Source: Asterias rubens
Lineage: Eukaryota > Echinodermata > Asteroidea > Forcipulatida > Asteriidae
Assembly: GCF_902459465.1 (NCBI RefSeq)
Contig: NC_047069.1
Span: 2,108,001-2,172,000, forward strand
Direction: 5' to 3'
Length of the DNA: 64,000 nucleotides
The notes under the pieces are model-generated. The model saw nothing but the letters and a program-made list of their open reading frames with translations, did not search any database and was not told where the DNA came from. The translations under genes and the position numbers were made by a program. Each line of letters opens with the position of its first letter. The first letter of the stretch is position 1. This document shows positions 1-10,989 of the stretch, one piece after another.

Positions 1-269
1 TTTTGAACAGATCTTCAGAGGAGCCTACCGGTCCACAAATCAAGAACCAATAAAGATACATCTTGAACCATGGAGGACCTCCATGCTTGAACGAGGACTA
101 CTCTCACATTTGACTGTGAAGGAACAAACCATAGTAAATGTGTTAAAGCCAACACATTTCTTATGATGAAGTTGGTGTGCCTACAATGAGTGACCTATGC
201 ATGAATACGGATCTGATCATAAAAAGCTCATCGAGATACAATATGAAATCATCCAATCACCTTCCCGTA

Positions 270-605
270 TTAAAGACTAGATAATATTGGTAGTTCTCAA
301 AGACCAGTCTTCTCACTTGGTGTATCTCAACATATGCATAAAATAACAAACCTGTGAAAATTTGAGCTCAATTGGTCGTCGAAGCTGCAAGATAATAGTG
401 GCAGAAAAACACCCTTGTCACACGAAGTTGTGTGCTTTCAGATGCTTGATTTCGAGACCTCAAAATCTATTTCTGAGGTCTCGAAATCAAATTCACACGT
501 TTTAGTGGAGAATTACTGCTTCCTCAAAAACTACGTTACTTCAGAGGGAGCCGTTTCTCACAATGTTTTATAATCAACAGCGTCTTCATTGTCCATTGCC
601 TTTAA
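270..605 (-). mobile_element. Family A TTAA MITE, copy 1
   Basis: This copy is in reverse orientation. TTAA is present at both ends. It carries the conserved family segments, including the central palindrome around a GAGACCTC/GAGGTCTC pair and the GGGAGCCGTTTCTCACAATG block. The segment just inside one terminus is deleted, so this copy is shorter than full length. Confidence 0.8.
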
Positions 606-1234
606 AAGAAGAATAGAGCATAGTTCACGTTGTTCCTATAATTCAGTTTGGCATGAACATTCTACATTAACCAACTTGTGTAAAATTAATCGGAAAGGGG
701 TGGTACTTTTACGAGATAGGCCTTACACACCAACCACTGAATTCGACAATTTAATTCGTGATGCTTCATGCACCCGCCCTCTTCTTCAACGGCCTCCTCT
801 TAACAAAACAAAAACAAAGATCTTTGCGAAATTTAACTTTCTTGCCGAAACTTACCACAGCAACGAAGTAATAAGTTTTGTAAGAAGAGTCTCTGTTCTG
901 AGTTACTGGTTTGTCAACTGACCACGTCTTGGGAAAGCAGTTTATAAGATTGACACTTTACAACATTGCATATTTTAACTTGTTGATAATTTCTTAACAA
1001 ATCAAGATTCAACAGTTGTTTTTAGACATTCTATAAGCATGGTTCAATCAATGTGTTTAAATATCTTTATAGATAAGTGTATAGTTCTTGAAGATAATGC
1101 TTAAATTTATTTTTTCAATACCCATTTTCCGCTACCGATGGCATAGACAAGTGCAGAAAAAGGTATTAATTTCGAAATCAAAACTCAAGGATACAAACCT
1201 TCCAATGTAATAGCTTGTTTGTTCTTGTCTTTTA
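606..1234. other. No gene recognised
   Basis: AT-rich sequence. A 110-codon open frame at 589-921 starts inside the family A copy and resembles no protein family I know. No splice-bounded coding segment is visible. Confidence 0.5.
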
Positions 1235-1445
1235 TTAAAGGAACACGTTGCCTTGGATCGGTCGAGGGGGTCTTTGAAAAGCGTTTGTAGCCGTTTGTTA
1301 TAAAATGCATATGGTTGGAAAGATGTTTTAAAAGGAGAATACAATAATCCACACAAATATGCCTCGAAATTGCGTGGTTTTCCTTTTACCTCGCCAACTA
1401 ACACGGTCGGCCAAAACCACGCAATTTCAAGGCAAATTTGTTTTA
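1235..1445 (+). mobile_element. Family C TTAA MITE, copy 1
   Basis: It begins with TTAA followed by a terminus close to AAGGGACACGTTGCCTTGG, then a block shared with the copy at 33568-33912 (the segment around ATGGTTGGAAAGATG and GCGTGGTTTTCC). The right end is less clear. Confidence 0.65.
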
Positions 1446-1461
1446 GTCATCAGCTCCCAAT

Positions 1462-1495
1462 GTTACGAATCTACACTTAAGTGTAGATTCGTAAC
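1462..1495. repeat. 34-bp perfect palindrome
   Basis: GTTACGAATCTACACTT is followed immediately by its exact reverse complement, with no loop. It lies just past the family C copy and may be the core or remnant of another small palindromic element. Confidence 0.85.
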
Positions 1496-1549
1496 GATGG
1501 TAATCTATACTTTCAACAATAGAGTGACGTCACAGAAATAGTTTAAACT

Positions 1550-1610
1550 TGGCAAGTAGATACACACAGGGTGGACCACAAACCAAATATATATTGATAC
1601 CTCACCATGC
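1550..1610 (-). mobile_element. Family G repeat fragment
   Basis: A short reverse-orientation piece matching the family G copies near 15360 and 16880. It shares the blocks CTTGGCAAGTAGATAC and ATATTGATACCTCACC. Confidence 0.5.
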
Positions 1611-2524
1611 AATGCCTCAGATGATATTAAACTTGTCTGTACTCAGTAGGGTTACATCTGAGTTTGTGCATCAGGTCATTATTCCATCTCACAATCGATC
1701 AATACAATGACGAGTTGGCCCCCAATGTGTAAACTATATAGACTTATGCTTGGGGATATGGAATCATGTCTATATAAACTTTGACTACAAGCATTATTGG
1801 CTCTGATAATACAAAGCAGCATTCTCACTAGTTATTAATTATGTCTAGCGGCTGGCAATTCATCATTCGTTCGGAAGAAATTGTATTTATAAAGTCGCAC
1901 GTGAATTTTATTAAATTATCATACGACAAAAACCAGAGCAACACCGTGTTTTTATTTGGGGATGGGCTGACTTAATCAGTACAGGGGACTTTCACCTATC
2001 AAATATTTCACAAATTGTGAGAAATTAGGTTCATTTCCCAAAATGTTTGAGACTTAGCTGAAGATATTGCTTTTTGCCTGCGTTTGTGACTTGATTGAGT
2101 TGCAGGCCTACGGGGAAGGAGAGTGGAGTGAGCGTATAATGAGTGGAGTATCTGGAGGGTGGCAGGTGATGTATTGTCGGTATACTCAAACCACCAATAA
2201 CCACTCCAGCTAAATACCTACGAGGCAACATCAACTTGCTTTAGTCAGGAGTCTGTTAATATCAGGACAACATCCAACATAATGGCGATCAATAACTCTC
2301 CATTTTTGCACCTTATGCCAACTATAAACTTTCTTCGGAATAGATTGCATTAACACGAGGGATGAGGAAGCTTGCAGCTCGATGTCTCTTATTTTCTGCC
2401 TTATTTTCTGTCTAACACCCTTTTATATCCTGTCTTTCCATGTATAACTGTCATTTTGTCTGTCCGTCCATAGGCTGGGGAACAAAGCTGTTGCTTCACC
2501 CCGGACCTAGATTTTGCCATTTGT
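1611..2524. other. No gene recognised
   Basis: Low-complexity AT-rich sequence with no splice-bounded open frame, RNA gene or repeat that I can name. Confidence 0.5.
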
Positions 2525-2685
2525 TTAAAGGCAGTAGACACTATTGGTAATTACTCAAAATAATTATTAGCATAAAACCTTACTTGGTAACGAGAAGTGG
2601 GAAGAGGTTGGTAGTATAAAACATTGTGAGAAACGGCTCCCTCTGAAGTAACGTAGTTTTCGAGACAGAAGTAATTTTCCACGTA
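2525..2685 (+). mobile_element. Family A TTAA MITE, copy 2 (left half)
   Basis: TTAA plus the family A left terminus, followed by the GCATAAAACCTTACTTGGTAA and GAGAAACGGCTCCCTCTGAA blocks. The element stops before the central palindrome, so it is truncated. Confidence 0.8.
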
Positions 2686-5046
2686 CATGTATACTATCAT
2701 TTTGACTATATTATATTTTACAATGTTTTTGAATTACTGTGAGTTCTGCAACATTGAATTAACGCATTATGGTTGATTCTTCCAGTCTATACAGTAAGGT
2801 TAAAACCAAACTGTTCTCAAGTACTTTTCACCACACGCGAGATGTCTTCAGACAGTGGTGATCCTTTCCAACAAACATTACGGGTTAAGCAATTTTTAAA
2901 CAATGTTTTACATAATAATATTGTATATATGAAGAAGCTAAGTAACATAATACATTAACACTACTCTATAAATCAAGAAGAAGTATGGTGTGTTATGTAA
3001 GTTTGGGTTAACATAAATAAAAACACAATCAAAGCGAAACAGTTATTTTGCACGAGTAGCTGTAAGCTGAAAGTCGCTACTACGGACCGGGTTGAGATAT
3101 ACGCGGCAGGAATCAACACTACGTGGGGAGTGGATAGTCCAGTTGGCACTCAACAGGGCGCCCTCTCTAACATAATTTTCCACCCGTCATCATAGAAGGA
3201 ACAGATACATTCTGTAAATGCTCAAACATCATTATTAAATTGTTTTAAAGGAACAAACATTACATTTTTCAGCCGCACGCTTTTACAACATTTTATTTTG
3301 ACAGCTGCTTTAAGATCCGTTTTAAAACAATGCCATACCAGTCATAACTCATATCATACAAATAATATATCTTTCGCGAAACTTCTTCTTTGGAATGAAA
3401 TAAGTGAAATAAAAGTTCAATCAAATTAATCTTTAAAATGTCAGTCACCTGCAACTAAAATAATAATGTCAACATATCCCTGTTCAGTTTGTTTAGTGTA
3501 CAACGTTGTGTTAGTTTTAATGTGCTGGCAGGTTTTTAATAACTTTAAGAGTGGTACAAATAGCGGAGCGTTATAAATAAGCTGAGATTACAAGTTCATA
3601 TCAACTCTTGTATTTTCTTTTTCAATCCTCATAATGTATAAGAGAAATAAGTAATTTATTTTTGCATTGTGGAGCGGTGAGCCCGAGAGGACAAACAAAG
3701 CTAACACGACCGTCACGAATGGCCACAGTTTTAATTGCCATTAATTCTTATGCAAAGACCAAAGTGCATTCTGGAAAACGGTTTATTACTTGATGCGTAT
3801 GTACACAGTTGTATTTATGAGACCCACATGCAGACGAGAGTGCAAATTGTGTCCATTTGAGTTGGCGCCATTTATTTGTCATAATGGGTGACGTGACGTG
3901 AACTTTATAATATAACAAAAAAAATAACATGATTATGGATTTGTTGTCGCTATTACATTGGACCTACATTGCTGGTGTTAAAATGCATTGACCTATTCGT
4001 TTGATCGGGTAATGATCCAAGATAGCCTTTGTCCAGTCTCGCGGTTGGATTCGTGCGCCATTTTAATTTTATTTTATTTTCGGGGGAATTTTGTGCTTAA
4101 GCTGACGATCTAAAAGGTTGCGCGCGCAACTTGTTACCTGCTTAAGTTAGCAACTGCTGGTTAAACACGTTTACGCTCAAGCAAATTTTTCTGCTATACG
4201 ATAAGCAACAAAATTTGCTTACCGTTAAGCAACGCTGAAATTGGGCCCAGCCCTCAAGCAAAAAAACAAAAAAGCTAACCACAACAAAATGTTGCTCACA
4301 GGACTCGGGAAAATACTGAGTATACAGTGCTAACACACATCGGTGTTAGGGTAAAAACCAAAATTAATATTCTTTATCCCCGGTGCAAATTTAACATCTA
4401 GTATACAATGTTTTCTGCTTAAGCAGCTTTATAAAAAGTAGTTGTCAGACGTGTGAATTAAAATTCCGTTCAGTGGCAAAAAGGCGTTAAAGACAAAGTG
4501 ACTGCAGAACACTATTCGCTAGTCTTGCCCAAGGGTGACAATTGCGGAAGACAAAAAGTTACTTTTCTTAACCAAAATAGCTATTTGTCCGTGTCGTTTA
4601 TTGCATGGTTCATGTTATACCGTATACAAAAAAAAAAAAAAAAATCCTCGGTTGCTTATAGCCCACAATGATAAAGAGATATTTAATAAAATAATATTTA
4701 CTTGCGCACAAAATCGTTTAAAAGAAAACACTTGTTCTAGCACAAAATGTTTTCCTTGACAGTAAACACTGTAGTCTAGTAAACAGCTTTATGAAATGTG
4801 GGCCAAGATGGTGCATGAACTTAAGTCGTAGGGCAATTGAGAAAATAATGTCACCCGGATAGGTAGCTTATAATAGGATACACTACATGTAACCATGGTA
4901 ACCAGACACCTAAAGATACGAAAAAATCATCACTTTCTAATAAATTACAGAACATAAGTTTCAGAGCGTCTCGCTTCCGTACTAAAACAAATAAAGTGGT
5001 AAGGCTACTATAAAGGCAAATGATTCGTTTGGTTATTTTATACCTT
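2686..5046. other. No gene recognised
   Basis: No coding exon is supported. The stretch holds an approximate family E-like segment near 4140-4255 (slow-matching GCTTA/TAAGC arms ending in GAAATTGGGCCCAG) and an A-tract near 4627-4643. All open frames are short and unlike known proteins. Confidence 0.45.
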
Positions 5047-5099
5047 TGCTAATCCTTTGTGCTTTGCACGCGTGGGTTCGAATCCCATCCTCGTCGCCA
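5047..5099 (+). pseudogene. tRNA-Ser(GCT) 3' part with encoded CCA
   Basis: The sequence corresponds to tRNA-Ser(GCU) from the anticodon loop (anticodon GCT at 5048-5050) through the variable arm, the T arm with GGTTCGAATCC, the acceptor 3' strand and a genomic CCA at 5097-5099. The D arm, the 5' half of the anticodon arm and the 5' acceptor strand are missing, so it cannot fold as a tRNA. Animal tRNA genes do not encode CCA, so this piece came from a mature tRNA by reverse transcription. It abuts the probable LTR at 5101-6071 in the position of a primer-binding site. The tRNA match is from memory of the conserved animal sequence. Confidence 0.8.
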
Positions 5100-5100
5100 A

Positions 5101-6071
5101 TGTTATAAATGGGGCTATGGGGTTTATAATTCATTCTCAGGGACACAATATTCCTCAAAGTTATACCGGGTCCGTAAACTCCCGTTTGATACAGATTGAG
5201 TTAAGACGGTTACTGTCATTATGAAGAACACGGCGCACGTTCTTTTGAAAATTCAAGTCAATAGAGGGCGACATGTCGTTCTTCGAACATCACTTTCAAT
5301 AACGGGTGCACCACGCCATACAGCTCCCGTTATAAACCAATGCGAATTGCTAATTCAAAAATACTCGGCCCTTCCACACCAAATCAATTTATTTTGTCCT
5401 CAATTTTTACAGGTTTATCTCCGTTTAAATTTTTAACTAAGCTTTATATTATCCAATATGAAAACAACCATGAACGACTGGACTGGACTGGCTTTTACCT
5501 TAGGGCCTACCTCTTTCTTGAGTAAGGAACCCGTAGGCATACACAAGACAGCAAAATAGGCCGTTTTCACAGGGCTTGTGTTCCAAAAACACTACAGGTT
5601 TAAAGTCAACAACACAGGGGTGCAAGTTGGACCATTTTACGAATAACCCGGTTCCCCGAAAAGCAATGACTTTATCCGTGTGGTTTATAATTAAATTCCC
5701 AGTAAAATTACTTTGAAGTTACTCACAGTGCCTATGGCCCCGACGCTGTTATCCTCGGGTCCCTTGGCCGCCCTCAGGTCCGAGATTCCCGGGAAGATTT
5801 GCGTTGCTGATGGACCTTAAAACACTCGCTGGGCAGCTCCACACGTGCTAGACGGGTCGACATGACACAGCCTCACGCTTGCCTAGCTGTCGCTGGTCCA
5901 CACCCAAACAGTACTCTCCTCAACACAACACAAATCTCAACCACATAACCAAATTCCTTTGGTCTCATACGACGCGATGAACCCCATTACAATAGCAAAT
6001 AGCCCCAATTCCTGACGGGACATTCCAACTATAGGGGTTCAAACAATGGCTTGCTTGCTTGGGCTATAACA
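5101..6071 (-). mobile_element. Probable LTR (solo, with primer-binding site)
   Basis: Read on the - strand, this 971-bp segment starts TGTTATAGCCC and ends TTTATAACA, giving the TG...CA boundaries of an LTR with a 7-bp terminal inverted repeat. One base past its 3' end lies the complement of the tRNA-Ser(GCT) 3' end beginning TGGCGACGAGG, where an LTR retrotransposon primer-binding site should be. No gag or pol follows, and I see no matching target-site duplication (flank ATTCA at 6072-6076). It may be a truncated element or an integrated replication intermediate. No second LTR copy is present to confirm the boundaries. Confidence 0.6.
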
Positions 6072-6671
6072 ATTCACCAATTTAAAAGAGTAATTTTCTC
6101 ACAGCTTGTTACAGCAACTTACGCGTAAAAATCAACGTTTGACCATTTTTAATTTGCTTTATCCCACGAGTTCTCGTTAATAACATGACATTTTGGCTTC
6201 ATTTTTGTTTGCACAACTACTATACGGTGATCGGAGGACGATCGTAAGCTCAAATTATCTTCTCCATTTGAGTTCATAGCACAAAAAGATAAATTCTGAA
6301 AGACCAGATGGAAGGAATAATTATTGGGTGAAGTCGCGATGAAAAGCGGTAGGCCATAAACAGCGCCCTCTTGTGAGATAACCTTCGTTCGTAGATTCTG
6401 AATCAACCTGTCCATCGTAGTTAATGTAGTTAAAACCTGCGTTTTTCTTTTTAAAGGACTGTAAAATAAATTGAACTTTGTCGTTCGTTTGTATTCCAAA
6501 AGGTGGTAGCGTTTTGAGATATTGCCGATTATCTGGAGCGGTACTGCAGTAACGGTGCTTAGATTCAAATTTTGGGGAATAAAAATCTGTTTACACAACC
6601 GCAGGGATACTTTAAAGTGAAAAGTTTGTCAAAATGCATTATACTACCAAAGCTGCTGGTACTTCCAAACA
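6072..6671. other. Unassigned stretch with a 149-codon open frame
   Basis: A 149-codon frame runs on the - strand from 6598 to 6149. It has no recognised domain, lacks clear splice signals and is not of biased composition. I treat it as probably non-coding. Confidence 0.4.
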
Positions 6672-6868
6672 GGGCCCAATTTCATAGAGCTGTTAAGCAC
6701 CAAATTTTGCTTTGCATAAAATTTCTTCCTTGCTTGGTACTGGTATTCACGTGTTGTTTGCTTATCCTGAAAATCACGTGGAAATCTGGTTGGTAATCTT
6801 GTTTTTATCAAGGAAGAAATTGACTGCACAGCAAATTTCCGTGCTTAGCAGCTCCATGAAATTGGGCA
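6672..6868. mobile_element. Family E palindromic MITE, copy 1
   Basis: Its ends are GGGCCCAATTTCATAGAGCTG and the reverse complement of a close variant (CAGCTCCATGAAATTGGGC). The inner arms pair through AAATTTCTTCCTTG and CAAGGAAGAAATT. This is the typical non-autonomous palindromic element seen again at 8710, 38109 and 41350. Confidence 0.75.
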
Positions 6869-7740
6869 CAAGTAAGTTGTTACTGGCATTGATTTTCAGA
6901 GTCATTACAAACCATTGTTAAAATCTTTTAAGCAGCTCTATACCCTGAACTCATGTCATATTATTTCTAGTATATAAAAAGGCTTTGAAAGACGCCAAAT
7001 TAAGCCGAGTCTTTTCAAGCCCAGCAGATTGGCGGAAGTTCCGGAATGTGTATACAGGAGTCACCACTGGTGTAGCCTACTATAACCAGGTCGGGGGGGG
7101 GGGGGGGGGGGGGGGGTGGGGCGTCCACGAGTTCCGGTTGGAACTTTGGTATACACATATGTATAGGGTCTACTCTATTAAGTAAACATTGTTATTGTAA
7201 TTGCGCGGACAAATTATTCGCTCTCCGGAGTTTCACAAAAGTATCACAAAACGCAAACGCCCTTTGAAATGAAATGTTCACAAGTTAATTTGCATACAAC
7301 TACTTTTATATTTAGATTAAAACAATCAATCGATTCCAAAAACCACAAGTATATATTGCCGTTAACTTCTGTTGGAAGGGTTTCGTCAAGTGTACTCTCA
7401 AGTTAAAGTTTCCAAATTCTCCGTAAAAAATGTACCCGTAGCATACCTAGTTCCTATAGGTTTTCCCTTTCAATTCTATATCTAGTTTCGAATACGTTTT
7501 AACACCCGAATCATTCATCCCTGACTGAGTTTGGAAGGTCACGCAGATCGTCAATGAACAATAAAAAAAGAATCATTTGTCAATACTATTATACTCTCAT
7601 TATTCGTATTTATTCGGCCAAGATTGCAACTAATTTGCCACAACTAATGAAATAATATCCAACACTGTTCCCAATGATGTAATATAAATGAACAACTTCT
7701 GAAAGACAAACAAAAAACATCGGACAAACACATTCTAAAA
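6869..7740. other. No gene recognised
   Basis: No exon or named repeat is visible apart from the G tract at 7093-7116. Confidence 0.45.
7093..7116. repeat. 24-base G homopolymer
   Basis: An uninterrupted run of 24 G followed by TGGGG. It could form G-quadruplex structures, or its length may be a sequencing or assembly artefact. Confidence 0.9.
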
Positions 7741-7900
7741 GGGCCAGGGGTGGATTTAACAATGAGTTAAGACTAGTCTTATCTCGAGTTAGGACGAGTT
7801 ACTCTTCCTAACTTTGGGACTAGCCTTACGTGTTGTATATCTCCTAGGACTAGTCCTAAGTTAGGACTAGTCTTAACTCTTTGTGAAACCGATCCCTATG
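7741..7900. repeat. Imperfect palindrome rich in GGACTAGTCC motifs
   Basis: GAGTTAAGACTAGTCTTA near 7763 is mirrored by AGGACTAGTCTTAACTC near 7862. Further copies of TAGGACTAGTCCTA lie between. It is probably a small palindromic transposable element (family N). Confidence 0.6.
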
Positions 7901-8709
7901 GATGAACATAACCACTGTGACTCAAAAGGCGAATCCAATCTTTAAAATGGAAAATGAATTCTGTAAAAAAAAAACTAATCTAACTGATTGACAGGACGAT
8001 ATGTATACGTTTGTAGTAAAACCACATTTACTGTTGTTGTCAAAAAATAGGCATTTTAATGTTCACTGTTTTAACCACACTTACGTTTGCGCATCGTTGA
8101 GCGAAAAGGGACAAAGTATTTCGGCTCACCAGAAAACACTTGTGGTATCATAAGGCTATTATTAACTGTTTTGCAAACGGAGATGTTGTGTTGATAATTT
8201 ACAGATAAACCTATAAGCATTTCAGTTTCTCAGTCAAATGGTCGAATACAATGATATCCTTCGACAAAACCAAAAAGAAACATTCAACCAAACGTAACGA
8301 GTCTCTAAGAACAATGATCATTATAGCGTCAAATGCATCGTGTGTGACATTTTGCAAATACACGAACAAACAGATGGCCATGCATTATATTGTTATTACG
8401 TGTGTCACATTCAAGGACATAATATAATAAGAGAATGATAAGACCAACTACCAGGTGATGGGCATAACCCATTGTCATTTTAGAACGAGGAACTCCGCCA
8501 GCTACCATCAAGTTCACGCTTGATTACTACGCAGTACAAAAGATTCGTATATTGGGCGTATTGGCGAACAATTGGTAGGCCTGTTGCAAACTCGGCGACT
8601 GTTTTCAGTTGGTGTATTTCAGTAATGAGGATTTGTTTGTGTCTTCTTCGTTAATATAATTATAACGTACCCAACTCTACACATCAATGCATTTTGTTAA
8701 TGGAAGACC
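7901..8709. other. No gene recognised
   Basis: AT-rich, with only short open frames and no recognisable repeat boundaries. Confidence 0.45.
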
Positions 8710-8982
8710 TGGGCCAAATGTCATAAAGCATGTAAGCAGGAAACTCGCTGAACACAGACAAGTTTTACTTGGCAGAAACATGGATACCAGCCCATTTTTA
8801 TTAAGTTTGCATTGTTGTGGCTGGTGACCGTCTCAATTTTTGCTTAGCAAAGAAATTTGTCAAGTAATATGTATAGGGCTCCATTGTATAATTTTGACTG
8901 ATACCCAGTATTTGTTAAGCAAGATTTGTTAGTGCTTAGCACATTTCTGTTGTGCTTACATGGCTTTATGAAAATGGGCCCT
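8710..8982. mobile_element. Family E palindromic MITE, copy 2
   Basis: It starts GGGCCAAATGTCATAAAGC and ends GCTTTATGAAAATGGGCCC. The arms contain diverged GCTTAGCA/TGCTTAAC-type segments. It is an older, more diverged copy than the ones at 6672 and 41350. Confidence 0.65.
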
Positions 8983-9422
8983 AATGAGAAGTTTAAATCC
9001 AGTTTACATCTTGGCCCATGAAGGGAGCGGTTGCGACTACTTTCACGTACATGGAACAGCCGTCACTCGGTTAAGACAAACTCTTCTTTCAGTAATTATT
9101 TTTGGGCTGTGTCTTTGCCGTATAACTGAGACCACTCATTAAAAAACCGACTGGAAAGCAACGACACCGCATAACATTATGTTAATGTTAAATCCGAGTA
9201 CAGAAGTGAACGACGGAAAGTTTCATGGAATTATATCTGTAGGAATGGGAAACACCAGGAGTAAAGAAAGACTTCAAGTCTGTGTTTTATCTTGTCTCAC
9301 AATACTTGATGGCTGGTAGTTCGGCACTATTGCTACCGTTCAATCCACGTATTAAGGTTAGTAGCTATATCATGAATATGCAATACCACATAAGTAATCT
9401 CTGAACACTAAACAGCAGTCAA
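8983..9422. other. No gene recognised
   Basis: No coding segment, RNA gene or named repeat is visible. Confidence 0.4.
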
Positions 9423-9785
9423 TTAAAGGCATTGGACACGTTTGGTAATTGTCAAAGACCAGTATTCTCACTTTGTGTCTCCAAAAATATGATAACATAA
9501 CAAATCTGTGCACATTTTGCTCATTGGTAATCGAGTATGCAAAAGAATAATGAAAGAAAAACACCCTTGTTGCATTACTTTGTGTGCTTTCAGATGCCTA
9601 ATAAAAGGCTTCAGCTGAAATATTTTATTATTTTAGTGAGAAATTCTCTTTCTCAAAAACTACTTTACTTCAGAGGGAGCCGTTTCTCACAATGATGTGT
9701 ACTGTACCATAGCTGTCCTTGCTCGTTACCAAATAAGTTTTTATGCCAACAATTGAGAAATTACCAATAGTGTTTAATGCCTTTA
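9423..9785 (-). mobile_element. Family A TTAA MITE, copy 3
   Basis: Reverse orientation with TTAA at the left end and a TTTA variant at the right. It carries an AAAGGCTTCAGCTGAAATATTTT centre instead of the GAGACCTC palindrome, so it belongs to a second subfamily of A. Confidence 0.8.
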
Positions 9786-10333
9786 TTCTAATGAGAATTA
9801 AATTAACGCATTATTTTGAATTGCTTAACATCCCCTGCCACTTGAAAAATATACATATAACTTGGATTTTAGCACTGAAGTTTGATTATGAATGGTTAAA
9901 ATTGATGCTAGTTTCTTGACGTTAACGTTTAGTAAAGCCGCGTTATATTCGCTGTGTATCGTTGTCGGTTCTTGTCATGTAAAACCATAGACGTATGAAC
10001 TATAAAAAGGACGTATATAAAACCACGGCCCGTCAAATGCATTTTTAACAATTGAGACATAGACGGTGCTACGATTTTTCCAAGTGATTTACATTCTTGC
10101 TCGCTCTAGTTCTTAAATATATGGAAGAAAATGGATCCCATCGAAAAACGAGCTGGAAGAAGATCAATGTGTAAAAGTATATTTTGTGTTGTTCGTTTTC
10201 AAAGTAGCCATGTATTTGGGGTTTTAAGAAAGAGCCCATATTGAAACCATTCCATCTGTATTTGTGACAATTTGTGAGCTCATTGGCTACGTTTTGTATA
10301 GGTTATTGGAGAATTTATAGAGACATTGTCAGT
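9786..10333. other. No gene recognised
   Basis: AT-rich spacer with no supported feature. Confidence 0.4.
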
Positions 10334-10710
10334 TTAAAGGCAGTGGACACTATTGGTAATTACTCAAAATAATAATTAGCATAAAACCTTACTTGGTAAC
10401 GAGTAATGGGGAGAGGTTGATGGTATAAAACATTGTTAGAAACGGCTCCCTCTGAAGTGCCATAGTTTTTGAGAAAGAAGTAATTTTCCATGAATCTGAT
10501 TTCGAGACCTCAGATTTAGAACTTGAGGTCTCGAAATCAACCATCTAAACGCACTCAACTTCGTGTGACAAGGGTGTTTTTGTCTTTCATTATTATCTCG
10601 CAAGTTCAACGACCGATTGAGCTCAAATTTTCAAAGGTTTGTTATTTTATGCATATGTTGAGATACACCAACTATGAAGACTAGTCTTTGACAATTACCA
10701 CTGCCTTTAA
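10334..10710 (+). mobile_element. Family A TTAA MITE, copy 4 (near full length)
   Basis: TTAA flanks both ends and the TIR AGGCAGTGGACACTATTGG is at the left. The internal palindrome at about 10500-10540 pairs GATTTCGAGACCTCA with TGAGGTCTCGAAATC. The right terminus has lost part of its inverted repeat. Confidence 0.9.
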
Positions 10711-10860
10711 CTTTTATTTTGAGCTAAGTTGACACAAAAACAAACACCGGAAGTCACTCTAAAGAAGCTTTTGTAGATACTCGTTTTGCAATAACCATAC
10801 TTTGGGCTGGGTTTGGTAAAGTTACCCTTCAATTCTTTGTTGAAATTGAATTTAATGACG

Positions 10861-10989
10861 TAAAGGCATTGGACACTATATTGGTAATTACTCAAAATAA
10901 AATTAGCATAAAACATTATTAACTCAGGGTAACGAGTATAGTAGGGAGAGGTTGGTAGCCTAAAACATTGTGAGAAACGGCTCCCTCTG
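10861..10989 (+). mobile_element. Family A TTAA MITE, copy 5 (left part)
   Basis: The left terminus through the AAACGGCTCCCTCTG block is present, then an abrupt switch to unrelated sequence. This is a truncated copy 150 bp from copy 4. Confidence 0.8.

Noticed and set aside
5047..5099. Functional tRNA-Ser gene
   Set aside because: The D arm, half the anticodon arm and the 5' acceptor strand are missing, and CCA is encoded in DNA.
6149..6598. 149-codon open frame on the - strand, the longest in the first 27 kb
   Set aside because: No recognisable domain, no splice signals at sensible positions, and no compositional bias typical of coding sequence. Chance frames of this length are expected in 64 kb.
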